Shown: one piece after another, positions 12,161 through 21,989 of the stretch
Layout of the letters: every line of letters begins with the position of its first letter
How positions within the stretch are numbered: the first letter of the stretch is position 1
DNA from: Endomychus coccineus
Lineage: Eukaryota; Arthropoda; Insecta; Coleoptera; Endomychidae
Assembly (NCBI GenBank): GCA_958510875.1
Contig: OY294067.1
Span: 57,362,039 to 57,426,038, forward strand
Reading direction: 5' to 3'
Length of the DNA stretch: 64,000 nucleotides
The notes under the pieces: model-generated
What the model saw: the letters and a program-made list of their open reading frames with translations, nothing else
Told to the model about the DNA's origin: nothing
The model's database searches: none
Position numbers and translations under genes: made by a program

Positions 12161-13210
12161 CGAATGTTAAGGTTCCCGAAGATCAGACAGTAATATTACA
12201 TCTAATAGTTCCAGACAGTTGTTTTGCTTTCTCGAACTTGTCAGCGACCCGAGCAAGATTGTTGCGAGCGATAATTCTGTCGGAGTATATTCATAACCAA
12301 CTTACAGAATGTTTAGAGAGACCAAAATATCTAACGCCATCCACCTGAGTTCTTGCACTTTACAGAAGTGACGAGAAATGTTCGTGCAATTGCCCGCCAA
12401 ATGGCAACATCAAACCAATGTTGGCGAAAGCTAATAAGAAATATCCGTTTATTTTTCGTGTTACGTTTGATATGAAGAACATTCAGCCTCAGGATCGTTT
12501 ATCTCAATTTCGGAACGTTACGTCAAAGGCTGCTATATATCCTGAAGAGAATAATCACATAATTTGTTTCCTCTTCTCGAATTCAATCAAAATCATCTAA
12601 CCAACGATTCATTGGAGCGTGTCTAAGTTCATCATTTCATAAACTGTTGAATATCTTTAGACATGGATTATTCATGTTCCATTCAATATGGAGAAACATT
12701 CGATCTCTGATATATTCTATGCGATTTGGAAATATGACTTATACGATAAACATTAAATTTGAATCCTTCATTTTATATGTTTTATAAGTATATTTAATGT
12801 GATGGGATTCATTAATCTCGGTTCCAAAGCATTAAATATTTTATTACATCAAGCTATAAATAAATACATATATCCCACTACAATTAATATTAAATGTGAA
12901 GTTTTAATAACATTTAGGATACGTTCCATTAAATCCATTTCATATTTACGACATTCACTAAACTTCGCAACACATATAACTTCTATGTATGATCAGGATA
13001 GATCTGAGCAATAAATTAGAACTTCATCGATATATTATCCCGATTTTTCAAAAGCATTTGATAAGGTATATTATTCGTTAAGTAAGAAAACATTGGTACA
13101 CACGCCAATCTAGGTCGATGAGTTGAATCGTGTATGTAAAAATAAACAACAGCTTAGTTAATAATGGTGAAAATGGGGTACGGGTGAACTTTTTTTTAGT
13201 GAAACCACTT
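12160..13210. other. No gene recognised
   Basis: Open frames of 60-76 codons occur, but none shows a recognisable domain. No terminal repeats seen. Confidence 0.4.
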
Positions 13211-13213
13211 ATA

Positions 13214-15535
13214 CAGGGTAACATAGAAAAATGTACCGTGCATATTGTCAGGCGATAGATGACACTAAAATAAGAAAAAAGTTCCTATGAACGTAGGTCC
13301 TCAACGCCTTCGTTCAAAAGATACAGGGTGTTGAATTTTAATTTTTTGTTTGGTTTTTTTTGAATATTTTTGGATAAACGTGTGTTAATCGGACGAAATT
13401 TAGTATACAAGGGTTTTTTATCACGCTGAATTCAAATATGATCTTAGTTTTTCATCTCCTTTGAATCGGTCCTAACTATTTTGCCTCACACTGTATGTCA
13501 ATATCAACTAGAAAAATTTGTTTCCGCATCTTTTATGCTTAAGAAAGGTATACATTGTCTAAGTCGCTAGAAGCAATGGTTTCCGGTAAAAATGCATCTA
13601 AAGTCGACAATGCACGAAAATTATTCAAAAGCGCAAAAGTAACTTATTTGCAAATACAATGTTATAATACTTCAATAATTGAATTTTAATATGAAAAATA
13701 ATGATCAATCAAAACTAAACATTAGAAAAATTTTTAAAAGATGTTCAAATTGTTGCCCTTGTACTTCAATACATTTTACCATTCGTAAAATAGTTTCTCC
13801 GTTTCGCAGAGTGCGACGAAAAAACAAATGAAATCTATGACACTTGCCAATCTAATGTAATAATTGTTAGAGGTATTTTGTGTTGTTGCTTAAGTTTAAG
13901 TGATTCTCTTATTGATTTTTCAAAATTGCTTTCAAAAATGGTTCACTACATTTTTGAAGAATACAGGGATATGATTATGTGTTACGGCGAAGCTAGATCA
14001 AATTCTCTCGAAGCTCAACGTATCTATCGAGAAAGATATCCATTACGGCAGATTTCTAATGCTAAAACATTTATTGGAGTGCATAGGCGTTTGGGAGAAG
14101 ATGGCTGTTTTAAAAAACCAAAAGTGAATAGTGGGGTTTTCAGAAGTCGTCGCACTCTGCGAAACGAAGAAACTGTTTTACGAATGGTGGAAAACAATCC
14201 GAGAACAAGCACCAGGAAAACAAGTTCAGCGGTACGAAATGTTAACCGTGAATCAGTAAGACAAATTTTCAATGAAAAACTTCTCCGCTCATATCATTTC
14301 CAAAAAATGCATTCACTATTGGAACATGACTTTTTTCCTCGTGTACAATTTTGTGAATGGTTTCAAAATCAAAGACAAAATAGCATTTCATCAATATTGT
14401 TTACTGACCAAGCTGGTTTTAGCCGTGATGGTATTCTGAATCTACATGACATGCACCATTGGAGTGATGAAAATCCTCATCAAACCGTAATTCGAAGTCA
14501 CCAATATGGGTTTTGTATTAATGTGTGGGCAGTTATAGTGGACAATTACTTAATTGGCCCATTTCGATTGCCCAATCGATTGACAGGTGCACTGTATCGA
14601 AATTTCTTGGAGAACGATTTAAACACATTATTAGAGGATGTCTCATTGGCCATCATTGGAAGAATGTATTACATGCATGATGGGGCGCCAGCTCACTTTT
14701 CTCGAGTGGCACGGGAATATTTGGACAAGAGATTTGGAAATAGATGGATTGGTCGAGGGGAGCCTGTACCCTGGCCAGCTCGTAGTCCCGACCTCAATCC
14801 CCTAGATTTTTCATTTTGGGGATTAACGAAAAATTATGTTCATGCTGTGGGAATACATAATGAAGAACAATTATGGCTAAGAATTACGGAATGGGCAGAT
14901 AGATTCCGTAATAACTCAGGAATATTTCAAAGATGCCGTCAATCATTAACAAGAAGAATGATAAAATGTATTGAAGTACAAGGGCAACAATTTGAACATC
15001 TTCTAAAAACTTAATGTTTTGTTCTGATTGATCATTATTTTTCATATTAAAATTTAATTATTGAAGTATTATAACATTGTATTTGCAAATAAGTTACTTT
15101 TGCGCTTTTGAATAATTTTCGTGCATTGTCGGCTGTAGATGAATTTTTACCGGAAACCATTGCCTCTAGCGACTTAGACAAGATATACCTTTCTTAAGCG
15201 TAAAAGATGGGAAAACAAATTTTTCTTGTTGATATTGACATACAGTGTGAGGCAAAAAAGTTAGGATCGATTCAAAGGAGATGGAACCCTGTATGTGGCG
15301 CCTCTTATCAGTAATCAAAAAACTAAGATCATATTTAAATTCAGCGTGATGAAAAACCCCAGTATACTAAATTTATCACATGTTGATCCAAAAATATTCA
15401 ACAAAAATCAAACAAAAAATTAAAATTCAACACCCTGAAGGCGTTGAGGACCTACGTTCATAGCAACTTTTTTCCTTATTTTAGTGTCAACTATCGCCTG
15501 ACACTATGCACGGTACTTTTTTCTATGTCACCCTG
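13214..15535 (+). mobile_element. IS630/Tc1-mariner superfamily transposon B, complete with intact transposase
   Basis: A 2322-bp element flanked by TA (13212-13213 and 15536-15537). It begins CAGGGTAACATAGAAAAA and ends with an imperfect reverse complement of that. Long terminal inverted repeats run 13214-~13823 on the left and ~14955-15535 on the right. The left arm also holds an inverted piece of the internal gene (matching 14146-14190). The only frame is the transposase. Intact gene, clean TA duplication and arm similarity suggest a recent insertion. Confidence 0.93.
13938..15014 (+). CDS. DDE transposase of element B, apparently intact
   Basis: Predicted 358 residues from the ATG at 13938. 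An in-frame ATG at 13878 adds 20 low-complexity residues and is less likely. The N-terminal DUF4817-like helix-turn-helix (EEYRDMIMCYGEARSNSLEA) spans roughly residues 6-45. A second HTH-like region follows (RNEETVLRMVENNPRTSTRK). The catalytic core has D1 in LFTDQAGFSRDG, where relatives often have DEA, so the residue after D1 is unusual. D2 is in YMHDGAPAHFSR and D3 in ARSPDLNPLDFSFWG. I count 36 residues between D2 and D3. The C-terminus ..CIEVQGQQFEHLLKT lies inside the right inverted repeat. It would bind the element ends and catalyse cut-and-paste movement into TA sites. Whether it is expressed cannot be seen. Confidence 0.93.
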   Translation: MVHYIFEEYRDMIMCYGEARSNSLEAQRIYRERYPLRQISNAKTFIGVHRRLGEDGCFKKPKVNSGVFRSRRTLRNEETVLRMVENNPRTSTRKTSSAVRNVNRESVRQIFNEKLLRSYHFQKMHSLLEHDFFPRVQFCEWFQNQRQNSISSILFTDQAGFSRDGILNLHDMHHWSDENPHQTVIRSHQYGFCINVWAVIVDNYLIGPFRLPNRLTGALYRNFLENDLNTLLEDVSLAIIGRMYYMHDGAPAHFSRVAREYLDKRFGNRWIGRGEPVPWPARSPDLNPLDFSFWGLTKNYVHAVGIHNEEQLWLRITEWADRFRNNSGIFQRCRQSLTRRMIKCIEVQGQQFEHLLKT

Positions 15536-15559
15536 TATATGACATGTTTTTTTTCAGTA

Positions 15560-15890
15560 TACAGAAACCTCCTTAAACACAAAATTACAGAAAAAATTCT
15601 GCGGAGATCCATAATTGTCATTTTCCCTACTTCAGAATAACTGAAACAAGTTACATGAAAACATGTTTCTGCTTTACATTCTAGACACTTTTCTGAACAT
15701 AAGCACGCAAAAAACTTCTTGCGGAAATATGTCATTTTAATTTTTTGATAAAATATTGTAAACTTTAGAATAACTGAAATTAATTCTACAGAAATTTTAA
15801 ATCTCTTTATATTGTAAATACTATTCTGAATATACATATAGAAAAATAAATTTGCGGAAACACATCTGAAACTGAATCAAACTAATCTAA
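15560..15890. repeat. Degenerate tandem repeat, ~120-133 bp period
   Basis: Motifs GCGGA(A/G)AT.. recur at 15601, 15721 and 15854. Each of the first two is followed by ..(T/C)TTTAGAATAACTGAAA-like sequence. The copies are poorly conserved. Confidence 0.45.
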
Positions 15891-16075
15891 ATTTCTAAAT
15901 TAAAACCTGTAAACAATTAAGAAAACGTGAGCGTTATAAAAAACTTACATACCTACCTGTATTTAATAAATAAACAAAATTTTTACAATACTCATTCTGC
16001 CTAGCGAAAATATCTCTTTAGAGTCGAACTCTAAAATCACCGTACTCCATTCTGATGAAATAGTTCAACCTTTGG

Positions 16076-16430
16076 ATCTAACGTAGTGTTCCCCAAAAAT
16101 ATATAAGAATTCAACAAACTAATCTGCGATAACGTTGCCGCTTGGACTTTCCTGCGCATGTTTATAATCGCCAGGAAAATCTAACGATTACAAAAACCTA
16201 CCTTCAAATAACCTACGAGTACTAGCCTAGCCTAAAGTTCCCAAAAATATATGAAACTCAACTAACTAGCCTGCCATAACGTTGCCGCTTGGACTTACCT
16301 GCGCATGTGTAGAAGCGCCAGGGATAATCAAACAATTACAAAAACCTTCAAATAATCTGTCAGTACTAACCCGATTCAGTGTTTCCCAAAAATATATGAA
16401 AATTTAACAAACTAACCTGCGGTAACGTTG
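16076..16430 (+). repeat. ~147-bp tandem repeat array, left block
   Basis: The landmark CGTTGCCGCTTGGACTT recurs with starts at 16133 and 16280, and a third CGTTG begins at 16426, giving periods of 147 and 146 bp. Each unit contains TGCGCATGTGTA, AATCTAACGATTACAAAAAC and CCCAAAAATATAT. The array stops at CGTTG (16430), where foreign sequence begins, and resumes at 17826. Confidence 0.85.
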
Positions 16431-17234
16431 TTCACAACATATACAAAAAACCCTGAAATCACGAAATGTTCAAACCTCTATTGCTCTATTGTCCTCAGAA
16501 GACATACATGAACAGAATACATAACGATTGTTGAACAAATAAGGACCAACCTATGTCATGTCAGATATCACCCGGGGAGGCAAAATAATTCTTGAAGTCG
16601 GTGAATAAATCAAATGGAATTACAGAGATATTTACCTCTATCACGATGGGGTTATGAAACAACTTTACTTCTGTCCAAAACCAGTCACGTTGAAACTAAG
16701 TTCTAATCCCCTAAGGTGCACTAATTACACAAAACTTTCCAATTATACCACTCCAAATTGGTAATTGATGCCTCTGCTTTCAACGGAAGAATATTCCCAG
16801 AATTTTGTTCCAAACATGAGCTTGGTATCACCTCCCTGTTAAAATAACTTAGAAACACGACCTTTCACTTGAACGATTTGACCAAAAGTCACGCCATTTT
16901 CTCGCCTTTTCCGGCGCTTCGATGTCTCACAGAACAACCCGAAATAGAAGCGGTAACTACAGAGGTTGACACTGAACAACCATGACTCGTAGAATATACG
17001 GTCTAGCATAGCTGACGTCACAGGAGTTAACCGATTGTAGTACAGCGGCCATTTCTAAGCCGTTAAGTGGAATTTACACGTTACAGTAGGTTTTGGCATG
17101 GAATAGAACGTTTTCGTGAAGCTGTTGCATGTATACTCAAAGGTGGATCTAAAGAAGAGCTCATAAAGAGGAAGGCAAGACATCGGGGGAAGTACAAAAG
17201 ACAGTAGTGTTGTCGGAACCTAAAAGCTGGTAAG
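16431..17234 (+). other. Upstream part of the gag-bearing insertion
   Basis: Non-repeat sequence between the interrupted ~147-bp array and the gag start. It probably holds the 5' untranslated region or LTR remnant of the retroelement, but I see no second LTR copy, clear TATA box or primer-binding site. The 60-codon minus-strand frames have no recognisable motif. Confidence 0.4.
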
Positions 17235-17858
17235 ATGGCAGAAGGATCGTTCAAACCGCCCAAAGAGTTAGTATTTGAGGGTGAAACTTCAAACTTGAAA
17301 AAATGTAAGCAACAGTTCGATAACTACATGAAAGCCACGGGCTTAGAGAATAAGCCGGATGTGTTTAATACATTAAGCTTGGATGAAGAAGACAAGAAGA
17401 AATATGATTTCGTATCACGAGCATTCGAAATGTATTGTTCTTCGCGTAAAAACGTAATCAGTGAAAGCTTTAAGTTTCTTAGTAGAATGCAGAGAACAGA
17501 TGAGAGCTTTGATCAGTTTCTCACGAATCTAAGAGTTCAAGCAAAACAGTGTGAATTTGGAAATCAAAAGGAAAGGCTGATCAGAGACAGAATAGTCATA
17601 GGTATGAAGGACCAGTCACTACAGGAAAGATTATTGAGAGAATCTGAGCTCACACTTGATAATGCAATAAAGTTCTGTAGAGCTACGGAAGCAGGAAGAG
17701 CTCAGGATAGAGCACTGAAGGAGCGAACAGCAGAAATAGATGAATTTAAGAAGAAAACATGGCCTAGAAGTGGAAAAGAAAATGTAACTTTCAAATGTGC
17801 TAAGTGTGGAAAACAACATATACAACAGTCGCCTGGACTTTCGTGCGCATGTGTATAA
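17235..17858 (+). CDS. Gag-like protein of a Ty3-type LTR retrotransposon, truncated
   Basis: An open frame of 207 codons starting MAEGSFKPPKELVFEG. The helical capsid-like body contains NLKKCKQQFDNYMKATG, DKKKYDFVSRAFEMYCSSRK, FDQFLTNLRVQAKQCEFG, RDRIVIGMKDQSLQERLL and NAIKFCRATEAGRAQD. This matches the Gag of Ty3/gypsy-type retrotransposons. A zinc knuckle begins at FKCAKCGKQHIQQ but is cut off: the last ~9 codons are repeat-array sequence, so the second half of the knuckle and all pol are missing. No flanking LTR was found. The frame is otherwise undamaged, which suggests a young fragment or retained function. Confidence 0.75.
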   Translation: MAEGSFKPPKELVFEGETSNLKKCKQQFDNYMKATGLENKPDVFNTLSLDEEDKKKYDFVSRAFEMYCSSRKNVISESFKFLSRMQRTDESFDQFLTNLRVQAKQCEFGNQKERLIRDRIVIGMKDQSLQERLLRESELTLDNAIKFCRATEAGRAQDRALKERTAEIDEFKKKTWPRSGKENVTFKCAKCGKQHIQQSPGLSCACV

Positions 17859-18240
17859 GGTCCAGAAAAATCTAACGATTACAAAAACACACCTTCAAAT
17901 GACCTACAAGTACTAAACTAGCCTAATGTTCCCAAAAATATATAAAACTCAACAAACTAACCTGCGATAACATTGCCTCTTGGACTTTCCTGCGCATGTG
18001 TATAAGGGCCACAAAAAATGAACAATTACGCAAATTTAGCTTCAAATAACCTACCAGTATTAAACTAACCTACTGTTTCCCAATAATATTTAAAAATTTA
18101 ACAAACTAACCTGCGATAACGTTGCCGCTTGAACTTTCCTGCGCATGTGTATAAGAGCCAGGGATAATCAAACAATTACAAAAACCTTCCTTCAAATAAC
18201 CTATCAGTACTAATCTGATCTGGTGTTTCCAACAAATATA
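17826..18240 (+). repeat. ~147-bp tandem repeat array, right block
   Basis: Three more units in the same orientation as 16076-16430, with landmark starts near 17824, 17971 and 18120 (periods ~147-149). A single diverged unit reappears at ~20105-20225. Confidence 0.85.
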
Positions 18241-18245
18241 TATGG

Positions 18246-18478
18246 TTGTGATTTTCCATGAAAATGTCGAGTTCACCCGAATTTTCCGATTCTGATAACG
18301 GTTTCGTGATCAGCGACCTCGAAACCCCCCCGAGTAACGATTTGCGGCCAATTTTCTTCCATGTTTTTTTGTCAAATGCATTAGTTGATTATCGGTCCAA
18401 ATCAACAATTAATTTGAGGCTTAATTGGTTATTAACAAATAGGGATAACAGAAGCGCGGGTTCAAAATTGAGTCTTCA
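18246..18478 (+). repeat. Truncated copy of the 39-kb foldback element
   Basis: Contains GATTCTGATAACGGTTTCGT, GATCAGCGACCTCGAAA and TCAACAATTAATTTGAGGC, followed by GGGATAACAGAAGC. These occur in the same order at ~39660-40025. It represents one arm only. Confidence 0.75.
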
Positions 18479-19960
18479 TTTCCAATTTTTGAGGGCTATT
18501 TTGACAGGACTAGTAGGTTTATGGGCAACATTTATATCATACTTTTTCAAACATTTCTTAATTTTCTCTGAGGTCTCCGGAATGTATGGTAATGTTATAA
18601 AATTATCTGTATTACCGTTTATATTATTTATACAGGGTGTCCCAGGTTTTAGTAGCAGAACTTCAACAGTCGATAGAAAATTTGATTTTGAGAAACAAGT
18701 TCCTATCAACATATATGCACAGACGCTTAGTTTTTGAGATACGGGGTGTTGAAATTGAAAAAAAAAATTCGTTTTTTGCAAATATCTCCAGAACCGTTTA
18801 TCGTACAGGAAACAGCTTTTGCGAGCATTTCCTACTCATAGTAAGCTATGTTTTGTGTGATAAAAAATTTTCTTTTAGTCATAATTGGCGAAGATTTTGA
18901 AGTAGTAGTGGGTGTTTTTCTCCCCAACTTCTACGCCACTGGAAAAAGTACGGTTTTGAGACAACCATTTGAACCGCCAATGTTTTCTACACAAAAAAGG
19001 TACGCGGTCATAAGCTCTAAAGTTGACCGTTTTCGAGAAAAATCAACTTTTATGTTGAAAAACATGGTCAATTTTTTGGTTCTGTTACTTGTTCTAACGT
19101 TTGAATAAATTTTGTTTAATTAGTAAGAATTGACCATGTTTTTCAACATAAAAGTGGATTCTTCTCGAAAACGGTCAACTTTAGAGCTTATGACCAGGAG
19201 TATCTTTTTTGTGTAGAAAACACTGGCGGTTCAAACGGTTGTCTCAAAACCGTATTTTTTTAGTGGAGTAGAAGTTGAGGAGAAAAACACCCATTACCCC
19301 TTCAAAATCTTCATCAAGTATGACTGAAAAAAATTTTTATCACACAGAACATAGCTTACTATGAGTAGAAAATGTTTGCAAAAGCTGTTTTCTATACTAT
19401 AAACGGTTCCGGAGGTATTCGCAAAAAACGAAATTTTTTTTTCAACACCCTGTATCTCAAAAACTAAGCGTCTGTGCATATATGTTTAATAGGAAAATTT
19501 TTTCTCAAAATCAAATTTTCTATTGACTGTTGAAGTTCTGCTACTAAAACCTGGGACACCCTGTTATAACGTTCCATTATAGATTTCGTTTATTCTTTCT
19601 ATAATGATGAGGTTGAAAAATGTTTTTGGGTAGCCATTCATATCCAGTGTATTACGCAATTTTCTAATATTTGGTACTGTCCTCTGGATGGGACAATTTA
19701 ACAGCGCAATCTGTAAGACTGTTCATAACACTTCTTTTAAACTTGTTGGTACAACTGAATTAAAGGAAGAAATCGTTGAGACCAAACCGAAAAACAATTA
19801 GTTCTAATAAATCCTGTTTTAGACATTGATACGTCTTCTGATGATGTTCGTGAGACCGAAACGAACGTGAAGACGAAAAAAATAAACATATGTGTTAGTG
19901 TGACCCATTTTCCGAAAATGTATATAGAATGAATAACATAAGTACCTATACCTTTTTAAT
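18476..19960 (-). mobile_element. Penelope-like retroelement fragment, split by a foldback element
   Basis: On the minus strand, ~19850-19564 reads ..RSVMNSLTDCAVKLSHPEDS.. and GYEWLPKNIF. After the inserted foldback (18633-19563), 18632-18476 reads DNFITLPYIPETSEKIKKCL and KYDINVAHKPTS. This is the region between RT and the GIY-YIG nuclease in Penelope-like elements. A paralogous copy without the insertion is at 56395-56760. Confidence 0.7.
18633..19563. mobile_element. Foldback/MITE with ~440-bp arms, TA target
   Basis: A 931-bp element starting CAGGGTGTCCCAGGTTTTAG and ending with the exact reverse complement of that sequence. The two arms (18633-~19075 and ~19122-19563) are near-perfect inverted repeats with a ~45-bp spacer, so the whole element folds into a hairpin. 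The terminal CAGGGTGTCC resembles IS630/Tc1-type termini and a TA precedes it. Open frames across the arms are shadows of one another, with no coding signal. Confidence 0.9.
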
Positions 19961-20104
19961 TCAAATAAACTTAACTTATATTGAATCATTTTCAATATAC
20001 TAAACGGAGAACAACAAAATTCGATATCTGTAGTGTGAATTCTTTCATAGTTCATCAGTTTTTTTTATAGCAAAAGGCCACATGACGCAACCAGGATCAA
20101 TCTG

Positions 20105-20425
20105 CCTGTGTACAAGGCTACGAAAATCAATAACTTACAGAAACAAACTTTCAAATACCCTACTAATCTATATTCCCAAAAACATATAAAAATTCAACAA
20201 ACTATTCTGAGTTAACGTTACCGCTTGAATTAAAGGAAGATATAGTTGAACCAAACAAAAAACAATTAATTCTAATAAAACCTGTTTTAGACATTGATAC
20301 GTCTTCTGATGATGGTCGTGAGACCGTAAAGCATGTTCAGATCGAAATAATAAACATATATGTTAGTGTGACCTATTCCCCGAAATTTGTATATAATAAG
20401 TAATTATATTAAGCACACCTACGGT
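20105..20425 (+). repeat. Diverged ~147-bp unit followed by a duplicate of 19752-19960
   Basis: 20105-20225 is one old ~147-bp array unit. 20226-20425 repeats 19752-19960 (GAATTAAAGGAAGA.., TAGACATTGATACGTCTTCT, then GATGATGGTCGTGAGACCG). The join GCTTGAATTAAAGG at 20225 shows that the repeat unit and the Penelope-associated sequence became fused. Confidence 0.65.
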
Positions 20426-20502
20426 AATTAAAGTTATATCAAACTTTAGTGAAATTTTATTTTCAATTTCTAAGTAAACTGGTTATTCAGCCCATTTCTC
20501 TC

Positions 20503-21419
20503 ATAGTCCAGGCTGTGAACCAGGATTTTAGCTATAATAAAAAAAAGTTCGAATCAAAAAATTTTGGTGGTATAGCTTCAGGAGGTTCTCGGAATCATTC
20601 ATACACCTTAAAACCTCTTGGGAACCCCAATCACACCCGTTGAGGGCTAAAATGGCCCGAAATCTCCAAGTCTTGAATTTTATTTTCTACAAAAAAAGGT
20701 GTTTTGGCATTTCGAGTGCACCAAGGAGGTGTTTTGGGACGCTGAACACGAATCCGTAGCAATATTTACTTGCAATCCATCGTAGGGGTGGTCAAATCGA
20801 CAGAATTTGCCAATTTCGCACCCCTAATATGTTATTTTGCAATTTACGTGTTTTAGGCATTTCGAATGCACCAAAGAGGTTTTTTGGGTCGCTGAATACG
20901 ATTCCGAAGCCAGATTTACTCCGAAGTAATTTTAAAATGCCAAAATAATAAAAATTCAGAAGCGTGTCAAATTAGCCATTTTTGTAAATTTCTCACCCCT
21001 ACGATGATATTCGAGTAAATCTGGCTTCGGAATCGTATTCAGCGACCAGTAAAACCTCCTTGGTGCATTCGAAATGCCTAAAACACGTAAATTGCAAAAT
21101 AACATATAGGGGTGCAAAATTGGCCAATTTTGTCGATTTTACCACACCTACGATGGATTGCAAGTAAATCTGACTACGGACTCGTGTTCAGCGTCCCAAA
21201 AAAACCACCAGGTGCACTCAAAATGCCAAAATACTTTTTTTTGTAGAAAATACAATTCAAGACTTCGGGCCATTTTCTTCCCCAATGGGTGGGGTTGAGG
21301 TTCCCAAGAGGTTTTAAGATGTATGAATGATCCTGAGAACCTTGTGAAGCTAAAGCAAAAAAAAATTTTGATTCGAAACATGTTTTTTTTTTTATTTTCC
21401 GGTTCATAACCTGGACTAT
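20503..21419. mobile_element. Foldback element, ~420-bp arms
   Basis: A 917-bp inverted repeat. The left end ATAGTCCAGGCTGTGAAC pairs with the right end GTTCATAACCTGGACTAT. Internal landmarks such as AAAACCTCTTGGGAACCCC, CACCCCTAATATGTTATTTT and GAATACGATTCCGAAGCCAG each recur inverted in the other half. The spacer is ~85 bp near 20930-21012. A solo arm lies at 62363-62743. No transposase; the 113- and 77-codon minus-strand frames are arm shadows. Confidence 0.9.
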
Positions 21420-21555
21420 CAGTGAAGTCTACCGACAACCGGAATATAAAGTTTCCATCGATTGTATCCGAGCCTAGCCGTTCGTGCAATGAAGAATTAC
21501 TTCTATCTCAAATAACAATTAATTATTGACATATGCTACTAAATAAAATAGTCAC

Positions 21556-21736
21556 CTGAAAACCATCATACGTCCACGATCCGAATTTCATGACACACGT
21601 TTGCTCGTCAAAAGGAAAGTATTCGACATCAATTTCACAGGAAGACTTATAAATGGCAGGAGGCTTCCACTCAACTCGACCCGTGAAGTTCAGTGTAGCC
21701 TTTGTTGCCAGTGTTACCTCGAAGTTGCCGTCAGCG
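21556..21736 (-). CDS. Nicotinic acetylcholine receptor subunit, 181-bp exon (Cys-loop and loop B)
   Basis: Minus-strand exon of 181 bp: one base completing the split Asn codon, then 60 codons beginning [15 protein letters not shown] and ending [11 protein letters not shown], followed by donor GTGACT. It contains the Cys-loop signature, two cysteines 13 residues apart ([15 protein letters not shown]), preceded by [10 protein letters not shown], and the loop-B tryptophan in GSWTYDG. An NFTGR sequence is a potential N-glycosylation site. These features identify an alpha-type or closely related insect nicotinic subunit. The vicinal-cysteine loop C that would prove alpha type lies in a later exon not found here. 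The donor is GTGACT, not GTAAGT, so it is slightly weak. Confidence 0.95.
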
Positions 21737-21989
21737 CTGTAACAAATTAAAAGGAACTTCGTTCAATATTCTAGTAACCTCTACATGTTTTCATCATGTT
21801 GGAGCTGGTCATATTCTTTGAGATAGTTCTGTTCTACTGTTCTAGATATGGAGTAACTTCAATGTGATGAGATGCAGAACGCTTTGAAATATTATAAAGA
21901 ACAAAATACTGATACGTTACGAAATAAGATCTGACAGATAAATTCATAAAATGCATCATTATCCAACAAGTTACAAGACAGAGACTTCT

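Noticed and set aside
13878..13937. Upstream ATG extending the element B transposase by 20 residues
   Set aside because: The added residues (MCCCLSLSDSL..) look like untranslated leader, and relatives start close to the MVHYIFEEYRD-type sequence.
18258..18737. 159-codon plus-strand frame
   Set aside because: It crosses a truncated foldback copy, antisense Penelope-like sequence and the left arm of another foldback, so it cannot be one gene.
21148..21489. 113-codon minus-strand frame
   Set aside because: Lies in the right arm of the 917-bp foldback; the left arm gives a similar frame on the other strand, as expected from symmetry.
1..21555. Downstream receptor exons (loop C and membrane segments)
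   Set aside because: No minus-strand stretch with a vicinal cysteine pair or hydrophobic membrane segments next to splice sites was found.
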